Notes: generated from the letters alone by a model not told the origin. Positions 1-8,795 are shown, counted from the stretch's first letter. The stretch: DNA of 64,000 nt from Novosphingobium sp. JCM 18896 (GCF_025938095.1 NZ_JAPCZF010000005.1:186001-250000), one strand, 5' to 3'. Numbers and translations are program-made.

Positions 1-1
1 C

Positions 2-1333
2 CGCGGCGAGCCCGAGGACTACGATGCCTGGGAGCGCGAATCCGGCGCCACCGGCTGGAACGGCGACACGATGACCGCGGCCTTCCTCGCGCTCGAGGAT
101 CACGCCGCCGGGCCGAGCCTGATGCGCGGGGTCGGCGGCCTCGTCCATGTCGATCCGGCGATCTACACCTATCCGCTGGCCGATCGCATGATCGAGGCCG
201 GCGAGGCGCTGGGCATGCAGCATGTCGACGATCTCAACGGCAGCACCGGGCCGCGCGTCGGCCTGTTCAGCCACAACATCCGCAAGGGCAAGCGCGAGTC
301 CGCCGCGCGCACCTATCTCGCCGCCGCGCGCAAGCGGGCGAATGTGCAAGTGGTCACCGGCGCCCTGGCCGAGCGCGTGGTCTTCGAGGGGCGGCGCGCG
401 GTCGCGGTCGAGGCCACGGTCAATGGCCAGCCGCGCTGGTTCGACTGTTCGGGCGAGATCGTGGTGTCGGGCGGGGCGATGGAAAGCCCGTTGCTGCTCC
501 AGCGCTCGGGCGTCGGCCACGCCGACCGGCTGCGCGCGGCCGGCGTCGAAGTGGTGGCCCATTCGCCCGACGTCGGCGAGCGGATGATCGAGCACCTGTC
601 GCTGTCGATGCCTTATCGGCTCGAGAAGGGGCGGGGCACCAACAAGAGCTTCTTCGGGATCGGCGCGGCGCTGGCCATGGCGCGCTATCTGCTGCGCCAC
701 GACGGCATCATGGCGACCGGGCCGTTCGAGGTGGGCGCCTTCTGCAATGTCGCCCATCCCGACGGGCGGACGGACACCCAGCTCTATCTCGGCGGCTACA
801 CCTTCCAGGTCGGCGACGACAACGATCCGGTCCCGCTCGACAAGATCGATCCGCGCCCCGGCGTGACGATCTATGGCCAGTTGCTGCGGCTGACGAGCGA
901 GGGTTCCTTGCGGATCACCGGACCCACGGCCGGCGCCGCGCCCGAGATCCTGCCCAACTGGCTGTCGACCGAGCACGATCGCAAGTCGGCCGTCGCGCTG
1001 ATGCGGCTGATGCGCGCCTATATGGCCGCGCCGCCACTCGGGCAGATGGTCGGCGCCGAGATGGTGCCGGGGCCGTCGGTGCAGTCCGACGAAGAGCTCC
1101 TGGCGGCTTTCCGCAAGCTCTCGTCTTGTGGACTCCACGCGATCCGTTCGTGCCGCATGGGCGATGACGCCGAGGCCGTGGTCGATCCGCGCTTGCGCGT
1201 GAACGGTGTCGAGGGGCTGCGCGTGGCCGACTGTTCGGTGATCCCCGGGCACGTCACGGGCAATACCAATGCCCCGGCCATGGCCGTCGGCCTGCGCGGG
1301 GCGGGGCTGATGCTGGAGGACCGTCGGCGTTGA
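2..1333 (+). CDS. GMC family FAD-dependent oxidoreductase (5' end cut by window)
   Basis: The reading frame is open from base 2, and the residues before the first internal Met (RGEPEDYDAWERESGATGWN) match the conserved N-terminal stretch of choline-dehydrogenase-like GMC flavoproteins, so the start lies outside the window and the first in-frame ATG at 71 is not the true start. 443 residues are visible. The C-terminal half keeps the GMC signature: LHAIRSCRMG, then GNTNAPAMAVG near the end, the regions that carry the active-site His and Asn in this family. The FAD-binding N-terminus is missing. These enzymes oxidise primary or secondary alcohols with FAD. The substrate is unknown; the neighbouring catabolic genes suggest an alcohol intermediate of an alicyclic or aromatic compound. 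The family call is secure; the role is inference. Confidence 0.9.
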   Translation, partial: RGEPEDYDAWERESGATGWNGDTMTAAFLALEDHAAGPSLMRGVGGLVHVDPAIYTYPLADRMIEAGEALGMQHVDDLNGSTGPRVGLFSHNIRKGKRESAARTYLAAARKRANVQVVTGALAERVVFEGRRAVAVEATVNGQPRWFDCSGEIVVSGGAMESPLLLQRSGVGHADRLRAAGVEVVAHSPDVGERMIEHLSLSMPYRLEKGRGTNKSFFGIGAALAMARYLLRHDGIMATGPFEVGAFCNVAHPDGRTDTQLYLGGYTFQVGDDNDPVPLDKIDPRPGVTIYGQLLRLTSEGSLRITGPTAGAAPEILPNWLSTEHDRKSAVALMRLMRAYMAAPPLGQMVGAEMVPGPSVQSDEELLAAFRKLSSCGLHAIRSCRMGDDAEAVVDPRLRVNGVEGLRVADCSVIPGHVTGNTNAPAMAVGLRGAGLMLEDRRR

Positions 1334-1342
1334 CGGCCGGCC

Positions 1343-1504
1343 TCAGTTCGGCCGCGTGATCCGGATGCGGACCTTGTGCATGGGAACCCCCGCCGCGGTT
1401 GCGACCAGCGCCCGCGCCAGGTCCATCGCCTGATAGATCGACGCCGAGACCTCAGCCTGTTCGGGCCTCTGCGATCGGCTCTGCTCTGCACGCGACAATG
1501 ACAT
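1343..1504 (-). CDS. Small hypothetical protein, 53 aa
   Basis: A short frame reading MSLSRAEQSR...VRIRITRPN. The start at 1504 is supported by AAGGAG seven bases upstream; the frame also extends further upstream without such support. The product is hydrophilic with an amphipathic central segment (IYQAMDLARALVATAAGV) and a basic C-terminus. It lies convergent to the GMC gene with a 9-bp gap and downstream of the luxR-type gene on the same strand. I recognise no family. The good ribosome site is the main reason to call it. Confidence 0.5.
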   Translation of the reverse strand: MSLSRAEQSRSQRPEQAEVSASIYQAMDLARALVATAAGVPMHKVRIRITRPN

Positions 1505-1589
1505 CGACGGGCTCCTTGGAGAGCCATCGCCGCTAGGGACTATCTTGCCCAGCCGCAATTGGACATTGGTCGTAGCGGCGAACCGCCGC

Positions 1590-2366
1590 TTAGCGCGTGT
1601 TCAGCGAGATGTAGCCGAGCTGCGCCGCCTTGAAGACGGTCTGGCTGCGGTTGACCGCGTTGAGCTTGGTCGCGGCGTTGTGGATGTGGAAGCGCACCGT
1701 CGCGCGGCTGCGCGAGATGATCATGCTGATCTCGAGGTCGGTCTTGCCGATCGCCGCCCAGCGCAGGCATTCGACCTCGCGCTTCGACAGCCGCGATTCC
1801 GCTGGCAACGCCTGGGCCGAGCCCATGACCTGGACATAGGTCGAGATGAAGGTGCGCGCGTAGAGTCCGAGCGCGTCGCCATAGGCGATGAAGTCCTCGG
1901 TCAGATCGGTCTTGTCGCGTTCGAGCGGGTTGAAGCTGACCGCGCCGATCTGGCCGAAGGGCAGGTGCACGGGCACGCCGATCGCGGCCCAGGTCAGCGC
2001 GCGTTGCTCGAAGTTGGTGAGGTCGATCGCGTCGAGATAGGCGTTGGGCTGGCGCGTGCGGAAACCCTCGGCGTTGACCCAGAACGGCTGGCTCTCGAAG
2101 CGGCAGGCCGTGGTCAGCGGCGAATCGAGCGCGATGCGCGAATTGCGCCACCAGACGCGGTCGTCGTCGTTCCAGCCGAACACTTCGGGGGCGAGGAGAT
2201 TGCCGTCGGAATCGACCGGCGTGCGCTTGTCGGCGATGTCGTGGGCGGGGGCGGCGCGCATGCCGCAGGACATCGCGATCGCGTGCAGCGCTTCGGCCGC
2301 ACGCCGTATGTCCTCGGGTCCCGAGACCCGGACCGCATCGATGTTGGCCTGCGACAGCAGCGACAT
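1590..2366 (-). CDS. LuxR family transcriptional regulator (LuxR solo)
   Basis: 258 aa from the ATG at 2366, which has GGAGAAGAG just upstream; the frame runs 17 codons further upstream without a better start. The N-terminal ~170 residues resemble the autoinducer-binding domain (Trp-rich segment around VWWRNS, then LDSP and QPFW). The C-terminal ~65 residues are a GerE/LuxR helix-turn-helix (LSKREVECLRWAAIGKTDLE, then ATVRFHIHNAATKLN). No luxI-type synthase lies in the window, so it is a solo that may sense an exogenous lactone or a catabolic intermediate. It is divergent from the acyl-CoA dehydrogenase gene, and the 145-bp gap carries a 16-bp palindrome that could be its operator. Family confident; ligand unknown. 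Confidence 0.88.
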   Translation of the reverse strand: MSLLSQANIDAVRVSGPEDIRRAAEALHAIAMSCGMRAAPAHDIADKRTPVDSDGNLLAPEVFGWNDDDRVWWRNSRIALDSPLTTACRFESQPFWVNAEGFRTRQPNAYLDAIDLTNFEQRALTWAAIGVPVHLPFGQIGAVSFNPLERDKTDLTEDFIAYGDALGLYARTFISTYVQVMGSAQALPAESRLSKREVECLRWAAIGKTDLEISMIISRSRATVRFHIHNAATKLNAVNRSQTVFKAAQLGYISLNTR

Positions 2367-2421
2367 GTTTCTCTTCTCCCCGCGCGAGCCGTTGTACACC
2401 GGAAACCCGCGACGCAAACCG

Positions 2422-2437
2422 GGAAATGGCCGTTTCC
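2422..2437. promoter_or_regulatory. Candidate operator palindrome in the luxR/acyl-CoA dehydrogenase gap
   Basis: GGAAA-TGGCCG-TTTCC is a 16-bp inverted repeat with perfect 5-bp arms, about 56 bp upstream of the LuxR start and 75 bp upstream of the acyl-CoA dehydrogenase start. Its size and position fit a binding site for a dimeric regulator such as the divergent LuxR protein. It does not match the classical lux box. That it is an operator is inference. Confidence 0.35.
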
Positions 2438-2511
2438 ACCCTAACCTTTTGCTCAGCGGGGCCGGCGCGCCGATGATGGTACATCCGTCCCGAAAGACAG
2501 GGAGCGGACGG

Positions 2512-3621
2512 GTGAATTTCGATCTCAGCGAAGACGAGGAAATGGTGAAGGCGCTGGCCGAGCGTTTCGTCGTCGACCATTACGACATCGAGAGCCGGCG
2601 CCGCTTCCTCGCCGAGCCGCAGGGCTTCTCCGCGGCCAACTGGGCGCTGCTCGGCGACCTCGGGTTGATCGCCGCGCTGTTCGATGCCGAGGCCGGGGGG
2701 CTCGATCTCGATGCCACCGGCATTGCCACCCTGTTCGAGGCGCTCGGCCGCGGCCTGGTGGTCGAGCCATTGATCGAGAACGCATTGCTCGCCGGCCGAC
2801 TTTTCGCTGCGACCGCGCCCGAGCCGCTGCGTGGCGATTGGCTGCCCGATCTCGTCTCGGGCCGGCGCCGGATCGCGCTCGCGCATGGCGAGGCGGGCGG
2901 CCGCGATGCCAGCGGCTGGGTCGAGACGCGCGCCGATGCCGCGGGCGCGCTCAGCGGCGAGAAGGCCTATGTTCCGGCCGCGGGCGGGGCTGACGGCTTC
3001 GTCGTCTCGGCGCGGTTCTCCGGCGCGCCGGGTGATGCCGAGGGCGTCGGCCTGTTCTTCGTCGCCGCCGATGCGCCGGGCCTGACGATCCGGCCCTGGC
3101 GCATGGCCGACGGCTCGGTCGCCGCCTCATTGCGGTTCGATGGTGTGGCAGGTCTGCGTCTGGACGGCGGTCTCGCCGAGATCGCCGCGGCCGAGGAACT
3201 CGCGAGCCTGGCGCGCGCGGCCGAGGCGCTCGGCATCATGGAAAGCCTGCTCGCCGAAACGCTCGAGTACCTGCGCACGCGCGAGCAGTTCGGCGCGCGC
3301 CTCGCTTCGTTCCAGGCGCTCCAGCATCGCATGGTCGCGCATTATGCCGCGACCGAACAGGCGCGCGGCCTGCTGAACCTGGCGATGGTGTCCTGGGGGC
3401 AGCCCACCTTCGCCAGCGCGGTGCTCGGCCTGCGCGCTTTCGTTTCCGAGGTCTCGGTCGCGCTCGGCCACGACATGATCCAGTTCCACGGCGGCATGGG
3501 CGTCACCGACGAACTGTCGATCGGTCACGGCCACAAGCGCCTGCTGGTGCTCTCGCGCTGGCCCGACGGGCCAGATGCCGCGCTCGACCGTTTCGCGGGC
3601 GTCGGGGCCGGTTCGCTCTAG
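2512..3621 (+). CDS. Acyl-CoA dehydrogenase family protein
   Basis: 369 aa from a GTG at 2512 with AGGGAG seven bases upstream; ATG codons further upstream (2473) lack this. It starts VNFDLSEDEEMVKALAERF, the usual N-terminal helix of the family, and has the C-terminal signature REQFGARLASFQALQHR followed by DMIQFHGGMGVTDELSIGH. It is an FAD enzyme of alpha,beta-desaturation of acyl-CoA thioesters. The length is typical of the smaller dehydrogenases that often work as heteromers in side-chain degradation of steroids and terpenoids, but no second subunit lies next to it. Divergent from the LuxR gene and ending 7 bp from the convergent nucleoside-hydrolase-like gene. It could act after the CoA ligase at 17.4 kb (inference). 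Confidence 0.9.
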   Translation: MNFDLSEDEEMVKALAERFVVDHYDIESRRRFLAEPQGFSAANWALLGDLGLIAALFDAEAGGLDLDATGIATLFEALGRGLVVEPLIENALLAGRLFAATAPEPLRGDWLPDLVSGRRRIALAHGEAGGRDASGWVETRADAAGALSGEKAYVPAAGGADGFVVSARFSGAPGDAEGVGLFFVAADAPGLTIRPWRMADGSVAASLRFDGVAGLRLDGGLAEIAAAEELASLARAAEALGIMESLLAETLEYLRTREQFGARLASFQALQHRMVAHYAATEQARGLLNLAMVSWGQPTFASAVLGLRAFVSEVSVALGHDMIQFHGGMGVTDELSIGHGHKRLLVLSRWPDGPDAALDRFAGVGAGSL

Positions 3622-3628
3622 CGGCGGA

Positions 3629-4648
3629 TCACGCCCGGTCGGGGAAGTTCACGCGCATCTTGGCGAAGAAGTCGTTGAGCATCAGGCGGCTGTCGATCGA
3701 CTTGTAGATGCGGATCTTGCGCCCTTCGCTTCGCGGCGCAAAGGTGCCATCCGGATTGAGCCGCGGCGCGATGACCTCGTCGTGGAGGTTCGAGCCGGTG
3801 CGTTCGTAGCGAAACGGCCGGTAGCTGCTGGGTCCCCAATCGCCCAGGGCGATGAGCGAGACCAGCGGGTTGTCGCCCAGGGTCCAGGTCTCGCCCATGT
3901 TGAGCACCTTGCGGAATCGGTTCGGAGCGTCGACCACCTTGTCGTAGAGCCACTTGCCGATTGCGCCGTGCGGGGCGACGAAGGCCTGCAGTTCGGTCGC
4001 CGAGACGACCGTCGTCGCGTAGGCGGCACGCGGGATCTGCCAGATCCGCAGCGCGGTATCGTTGTAGAGATACTGCGCGGCCAGGGGATCGATGTTGAAA
4101 TTGGTCTCGCCCGTGCCGCCGCTCGGGAAGGCGTCACCGCCGATCCAGACGAGCGTCAGGCGGTCGGCGATTTTGGGCTCGATCAGAAGCGCGCTGGCCA
4201 CTTCGGTGAGGCCTCCGCCTACCGCAACAAAGAGCGGCAGGTCGGTATCGGTGCGCATCGCTTCGTCGATGATCGCCTTGGTCCCGGGCGAAGCAACGGC
4301 CGACTTGGCGGCGGCCATCTTCCCCGCCGCGCCGGTGTGCACGGGAACCCGGCCCGTGAGTGCCATGAGACCGAGAATTTCCCTGGCGAAGTCGGCGGAC
4401 TTTTCGGCGGTTTCACCGGGGCGACCCGTGCCCGTGCCGACGATGCCGCGCAGGTCTACCGAGCGCGAGAGCAGCATGTGCACGGTCGCGAAGAACCCAT
4501 CGAGATCGCCGCTGAGATCGTTGACGTAGATGACACGCGAGCGCGGACCGGCGATGGGGGAGAACGCCTGGGCCAGGGCTGGCGAGACGGGAAATGCACC
4601 CAGAGCCGCGGCCGCTCCTGCCATGCGCATTGCCGATCGACGATCCAT
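3629..4648 (-). CDS. Tat-exported nucleoside-hydrolase-like protein
   Basis: 339 aa. The N-terminus MDRRSAMRMAGAAAALGAF and a following AxA site (SPALAQA) look like a twin-arginine signal peptide. The mature part begins SRVIYVNDLSGDLDGFFATV, which aligns with the aspartate-rich metal and ribose site of inosine-uridine nucleoside hydrolases, though the canonical DxDxxxDD is altered. Later segments (LPLFVAVGGGLTEVASALL, LTLVWIGGDAFPSG, TNFNIDPLAAQYLY) fit the fold, including the N-x-D-x2-A motif. The family hydrolyses N-glycosidic bonds; export plus changed metal ligands make the substrate uncertain. Convergent with the acyl-CoA dehydrogenase gene and divergent from the AraC regulator at 4791. 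Confidence 0.8.
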   Translation of the reverse strand: MDRRSAMRMAGAAAALGAFPVSPALAQAFSPIAGPRSRVIYVNDLSGDLDGFFATVHMLLSRSVDLRGIVGTGTGRPGETAEKSADFAREILGLMALTGRVPVHTGAAGKMAAAKSAVASPGTKAIIDEAMRTDTDLPLFVAVGGGLTEVASALLIEPKIADRLTLVWIGGDAFPSGGTGETNFNIDPLAAQYLYNDTALRIWQIPRAAYATTVVSATELQAFVAPHGAIGKWLYDKVVDAPNRFRKVLNMGETWTLGDNPLVSLIALGDWGPSSYRPFRYERTGSNLHDEVIAPRLNPDGTFAPRSEGRKIRIYKSIDSRLMLNDFFAKMRVNFPDRA

Positions 4649-4790
4649 TCCACCACTCCTCTGAATTTGGCCTTACCAATTCCAAAGATGGCCTGATTTG
4701 GCAAGGCCGATAAGGGCGTGCCAAAGAGCAACATCGGTCGAGCACAGGATGGTCGTCGGCGCGAAGAGGGGGCGTCACGGAGGAGCGAGG

Positions 4791-5675
4791 ATGAAGGCGG
4801 CGCTGCTGAACTACCAGACCCGGATGGAGCGGGTGCTCGATCACATCGACCGGCATCTCGACGAGGATCTGGACCTGGACGTGCTGAGCGGTGTCGCGGC
4901 CTTTTCCAAGTTCCATTTCCACCGACAGTTCACGGCGACTTTCGGGCTGTCCGTGCATCGCTATGTCCAGCTGGTCCGCATGAAGCGGGCCTCGTGCGAT
5001 CTGGTGCGTTCCGACGGCCAGAGCGTCACCGACATCGCGATGGATGCCGGCTACGACGCGCCGGACGCCTTCGCCCGCGCCTTTCGGCAGCGGTTGGGAC
5101 AGTCGCCCTCGTCGTTTCGGAAATCGCCCGACTGGGCGCCGTGGCTTGCGGCCTTCGGGCCCCTCGACAACGCCAGGAGCAAGCTCATGAAGATCATCTA
5201 CGAACCCGAGGACGTCACGATCCGCGACCTGCCGCCTATCCCGGTGGCGATCATGGAGCATCGCGGCGATCGCGCGCGGCTGCCCGAAACCATCGAGCGC
5301 TTCGTCGCCTGGCGCAAGGCCGCGGGCCTGTCGCCCGAGACCAGCTCGACCTTCAACGTCTTCCGGTCCGAGAGGATACCGGATAATCCCGAAGACTATA
5401 GCATGGACCTGTGCATCGGCACGGATCGACCCGTCGCCGCCGACGACGGGCAGATGAAACCGGGCATGATCCCCGGTGGACGTTGCGCGGTGCTGCGCGT
5501 CATCCACAACACCAACAATCTCGAACCGGCCGCGCTCTATCTCTACCGCGACTGGCTTCCGGCGAGCGGCGAGGAAGCGCGGGATTTCCCGATCTACTGC
5601 CAGCGGCACTTTTCGCTGCCCCCGAACACGCCCGTGCCCGAGGTGGTCTGCGAAGTGTTCCTGCCGCTGAAATAG
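4791..5675 (+). CDS. AraC family regulator with GyrI-like ligand domain
   Basis: 294 aa from the ATG at 4791, which has GGAGGAGCGAGG just upstream; the frame extends 31 codons upstream without such a site. The first ~110 residues hold two helix-turn-helix motifs (LDVLSGVAAFSKFHFHRQF; VTDIAMDAGYDAPDAFARAF) with the usual FRKSP end. The second half, from about residue 125 (MKIIYEPEDVTIRDLPPIPV), is a GyrI-like effector-binding domain as in Rob/BmrR-type regulators that sense small hydrophobic molecules. Its stop is 3 bp from the stop of the convergent ThuA-like gene. It may control the divergent gene at 4648 (inference). Confidence 0.88.
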   Translation: MKAALLNYQTRMERVLDHIDRHLDEDLDLDVLSGVAAFSKFHFHRQFTATFGLSVHRYVQLVRMKRASCDLVRSDGQSVTDIAMDAGYDAPDAFARAFRQRLGQSPSSFRKSPDWAPWLAAFGPLDNARSKLMKIIYEPEDVTIRDLPPIPVAIMEHRGDRARLPETIERFVAWRKAAGLSPETSSTFNVFRSERIPDNPEDYSMDLCIGTDRPVAADDGQMKPGMIPGGRCAVLRVIHNTNNLEPAALYLYRDWLPASGEEARDFPIYCQRHFSLPPNTPVPEVVCEVFLPLK

Positions 5676-5678
5676 CGG

Positions 5679-6443
5679 CTAGGCCGGCTCGCGTTCCTTG
5701 AGCCAGCCGATGCCGCGGCGCAGCAGGTCGTAGAACACCGGCAGGTCCCAGGCGCAGCGGTCGACCGTCGGCCACCAGTCGGCCATCGGCTGGAGGTCGT
5801 AATGCCCGCGGCAATGGCCCAGGGTCAGGTAGAGCACCGCGCCCTGGCCGTGCTGCTTGATGTAGCAGACCGGGTGCGTGCCCGGCGCTTGCTCGGCCTC
5901 GACGAAGCCGGTGCCGGGCTCGGTGCAGACCGTCTCGAGCAGGACGTGGAGATCGCCGTGGCGCTCCATGTGGTAGAGCTCGTCATTGGTCTCGAAGGGC
6001 TCGACCCCGGCCACGAGGGGATGGCCGGGGTCGGCGACCGTCACCCGATAGGGTGCGATCGGGGGATGCGAGAGGAACTGGCTGCCGACCAGGTCCATGA
6101 ACAGCGGTGCCCAGCGCGGCGCGTCCCACAGGCCGTTTTCGAGCAGGCGCAGGACCGAATTGGTACCGTGGAGCGCATACCAGCGTCCGCCCTTGGCCAG
6201 CCAGTCGCGCAGCACCTCCTGCGCCGCCAGCGAGGGCGTGACGTCGCAGGTATAGGTGATCAGCACGTCGGCTTCGGCCAGCGCTTCCAGGTTCTCGTAA
6301 TCCTCGAACACGCGCGTGCGCACGCGCTGGTCTTCGGCGAGCAGCTTCAGGAGTTCGAGCCGCGCGAAGTCCATGTCGTGCCAGACGCCGCCGCAGATCA
6401 GGACGCAGTCGATCCGCGGCGGATGCGCTTCGGTTGCGCTCAC
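5679..6443 (-). CDS. ThuA-like domain protein (glutamine-amidotransferase fold)
   Basis: 254 aa if started at the GTG at 6443, which overlaps the stop of the upstream Rieske gene by 4 bases (GTGA); this coupling is why I prefer it. ThuA features are clear: DCVLICGGVWHDMDFARLEL at the N-terminus, then YTCDVTPSLAAQEVLRDWLA, WYALHGTNSVLRLL, and C-terminal GQGAVLYLTLGHCRGHYD. ThuA proteins were first linked to trehalose and sucrose use and lack a proven enzymatic role in most contexts. Translational coupling to a Rieske oxygenase suggests a role on the oxygenase product or a sugar conjugate (inference). Confidence 0.88.
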   Translation of the reverse strand: MSATEAHPPRIDCVLICGGVWHDMDFARLELLKLLAEDQRVRTRVFEDYENLEALAEADVLITYTCDVTPSLAAQEVLRDWLAKGGRWYALHGTNSVLRLLENGLWDAPRWAPLFMDLVGSQFLSHPPIAPYRVTVADPGHPLVAGVEPFETNDELYHMERHGDLHVLLETVCTEPGTGFVEAEQAPGTHPVCYIKQHGQGAVLYLTLGHCRGHYDLQPMADWWPTVDRCAWDLPVFYDLLRRGIGWLKEREPA

Positions 6444-7858
6444 TTCTTGGCGCCTCCGAGCTCGCCCGACAGATACTTGTCGAGCGTCTGGTGGAACTGG
6501 CGGATGCGGATCTCCTGATAGTCGCCGAGCTGGATCTCGCCGGTCTTCGAGGCGTGGAGGCCGTCCTGGACGAAGGGCAGGTTGGCCATGTCCTGCTCGA
6601 AGACCGAGCCGAGCACGCCGAGCTCGGGCGCGTCTGTCCACAGCTGGTCGGGGCTCAGCAGGTGCATCGGTACGGCGCGCGGGATCGGTTCGCCCTTCTT
6701 GACGCGCGCGAGGATGCGCACTTCCATCAGGCAGGTGTCGGGTGTCTTGCCCGGCCGCCAGCGATAGACGACGTTGGGCATGAAGCCGCCCCAGGGCGCG
6801 AAGTTGGGGAACACGTTGTAGACCAGGCCGTCGAGCAGTTCGGCGTCGGTCGCATCGTCGTGGTCGTAGCCGGTCTGTTCGGTATAGGCCTTGCGCATGG
6901 CGTCACCCAGCGCCTCGCGCGCGGTCTTGCCCTCGGGCACCTGGACCGCGAAGGGATCGGCGTCGGCGCTTTCGTAGTTGTCGGCCGAGCGGCCGTTGAA
7001 CTTGACGAATTCGTCGACGATCCACTGCTCGGCCTTGCCCGTCGCGTCGAGGTGCGGCGAGACGATGCCGAAGGGCACCAGGTTGACGTTCACGTTGTCA
7101 CCCCAGGTCCAGTAGGCCGAATTGCTGTCGCCGGTGAAGGGCAGCAGTTGCGGGTGGGTGACGACCGTGTGCCAGGCTTCCATGAAGGCCTCGGCGGTGA
7201 CCTTCCAGTTGGCCGCGACTTCCTTGGCGACCCAAATCACCGTCGTGCATTCCTCGTGCCGCCAGCGCTTGAAGTGCTCGGGCAGGGGGGCGAGGAATTC
7301 CTCGAGGCTTGGCCCGCCCTTTTCCTCGCGCAGGAAGATGTAGCCGCCCCAGCGTGCGACTTCGGCTTCGGGCAGCTGCAGCTTCTCGTTCGTCAGGTGC
7401 TGGAAGTCCCACGAACAGGGCATCTGGCGGAACGAGCCATCGGCGTTCCACGAAAAGCCGTGGAACGGGCAGGTGAAGGTATCGGCGTTGCCGTCCTCGG
7501 TGCGCAGCTTGCGGCCGCGGTGGAGGCAGACGTTGTGGAAGGCGCGGACCGAGCCGTCTTCCTGCCGCGTGACCAACCAGGACCGGCCGGCGTTCTCGAA
7601 CACGGTATAGTCGCCGGCCTCGGGAATGTCCTCCTCGCGCGCGGCGAACTGCCAGACATAGGGCCACATCTTCTCGCGCTCGGCCTGGGCGAAGTCGGCG
7701 CTGGTGTAGCGCGTGACGGCCAGCGGCTCCGAACCGCGGTACTGGTAGCTTTCCTCGGTCAGCGAAGCGGGCGCCGGGCGGGAATCGATCGCCATCAGAT
7801 CGGTCCAGCTGATCCCCCGGCTCTTGTCGTCGTTAAGCCCCGGATCGCGCTCGGCCAT
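6440..7858 (-). CDS. Rieske [2Fe-2S] ring-hydroxylating oxygenase, alpha subunit (copy 1)
   Basis: 472 aa; GAGGAG seven bases before the ATG at 7858. The Rieske ligands are C111-x-H113 (CLHRGRKL) and C130-x2-H133 (CPFHGFSW). The catalytic domain has the mononuclear-iron motif NWKVTAEAFMEAWHTVVTHP, with the paired His spaced H-x4-H. The family inserts oxygen into aromatic or alicyclic rings using electrons from a reductase/ferredoxin, neither of which is nearby. First gene of a two-gene operon with the ThuA-like gene and divergent from an SDR operon at 7998. Longer than copies 2 (439 aa) and 3 (393 aa), so not a recent duplicate. Substrate unknown. Confidence 0.93.
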   Translation of the reverse strand: MAERDPGLNDDKSRGISWTDLMAIDSRPAPASLTEESYQYRGSEPLAVTRYTSADFAQAEREKMWPYVWQFAAREEDIPEAGDYTVFENAGRSWLVTRQEDGSVRAFHNVCLHRGRKLRTEDGNADTFTCPFHGFSWNADGSFRQMPCSWDFQHLTNEKLQLPEAEVARWGGYIFLREEKGGPSLEEFLAPLPEHFKRWRHEECTTVIWVAKEVAANWKVTAEAFMEAWHTVVTHPQLLPFTGDSNSAYWTWGDNVNVNLVPFGIVSPHLDATGKAEQWIVDEFVKFNGRSADNYESADADPFAVQVPEGKTAREALGDAMRKAYTEQTGYDHDDATDAELLDGLVYNVFPNFAPWGGFMPNVVYRWRPGKTPDTCLMEVRILARVKKGEPIPRAVPMHLLSPDQLWTDAPELGVLGSVFEQDMANLPFVQDGLHASKTGEIQLGDYQEIRIRQFHQTLDKYLSGELGGAKK

Positions 7859-7997
7859 AAATCGACTCCTCTTTCCCCAATTCTGGTTGTCCGACGGTTT
7901 TGACGCTCCGGCAAGCGGGCGTCACCTTGTCGAAAGCATAGGTGGCAGCCGCTGCGGAATCGGTCACACCGGCTCAACGAACAGATGGGAGAACGCC

Positions 7998-8795
7998 GTG
8001 GACAGACGGCTGGATAATGGGCGGCTGGATGGAAAGGTCGCGCTGGTCACGGGCGGGACGTCGGGCATCGGTGCCGGCACGGTCGAACGGCTGGCGGCCG
8101 AGGGTGCGAAGGTGATCTTCACCGGATCGAACGCGGCGGCGGCCGAACAGCTCTGCGCCGCGACCGGCGCGCAGTTCCGCGCGCATCGCGTGCAGGACGC
8201 CAGCGCCTGGCCCGCGCTGATGGCGGCGATCCTGGCCGAGCACGGCCGGCTCGACATCGCTTTCGCCAATGCCGGCACCGAGCATGGCGACGCCAGCGTC
8301 GAGGACATCGGCATCGAGGGCTGGGACAACGTCATCGCGGTCAACCAGACCGGTGTCATGCTGACCGTCCAGCACGCGATCCGCGCGATGAAGGCCAATC
8401 CCGATGGCGCCACGGGCTCGATCATCATCAATTCGTCGATGAACGCGCACCGGGCCATGGGCAACTTCGTCGCCTACTCGGTGTCGAAGGCGGCGGTGGT
8501 GGCGCTGGTCAAGTCGGCCGCAGTCCACTGCGGCAACCGCGGCTACAAGATCCGCGTCAACGCGGTGCTGCCCGGCGTGGTCGAGACCGGCATCATCCGC
8601 GGCCAGATCGAGAACGCCCCCGATCCCGCCGCCGCGCGCGCGGCCTACGAGGGCATGTCGCCGCTCGGCCGGATGGGCGGGGTGGACGAGGTGGCCGGGC
8701 TGGTCGCCTGGCTGGCCTCGGACGAGGCGCGCTTCGTCTCGGGCAGCGAATACGTGATCGATGGCGCAACCACGGCAGGGATGATGGGCGTATGA
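7998..8795 (+). CDS. SDR family oxidoreductase (SDR operon, gene 1)
   Basis: 265 aa from a GTG at 7998 with GGGAGA upstream. Classical SDR: VALVTGGTSGIGAGTVERL (TGxxxGIG cofactor motif) near residue 15, then AFANAG, and catalytic S...YSVSK (NSSMNAHRAMGNFVAYSVSK). The C-terminal SGSEYVIDGATTAG is the usual substrate-loop end. It oxidises or reduces a hydroxyl/keto group with NAD(P). Its stop overlaps the next gene's start (ATGA), so the two are translationally coupled. The operon runs 7998-12069 with two more SDRs and a ketosteroid-dehydrogenase-like flavoprotein, divergent from the Rieske/ThuA pair. Confidence 0.92.
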   Translation: MDRRLDNGRLDGKVALVTGGTSGIGAGTVERLAAEGAKVIFTGSNAAAAEQLCAATGAQFRAHRVQDASAWPALMAAILAEHGRLDIAFANAGTEHGDASVEDIGIEGWDNVIAVNQTGVMLTVQHAIRAMKANPDGATGSIIINSSMNAHRAMGNFVAYSVSKAAVVALVKSAAVHCGNRGYKIRVNAVLPGVVETGIIRGQIENAPDPAAARAAYEGMSPLGRMGGVDEVAGLVAWLASDEARFVSGSEYVIDGATTAGMMGV

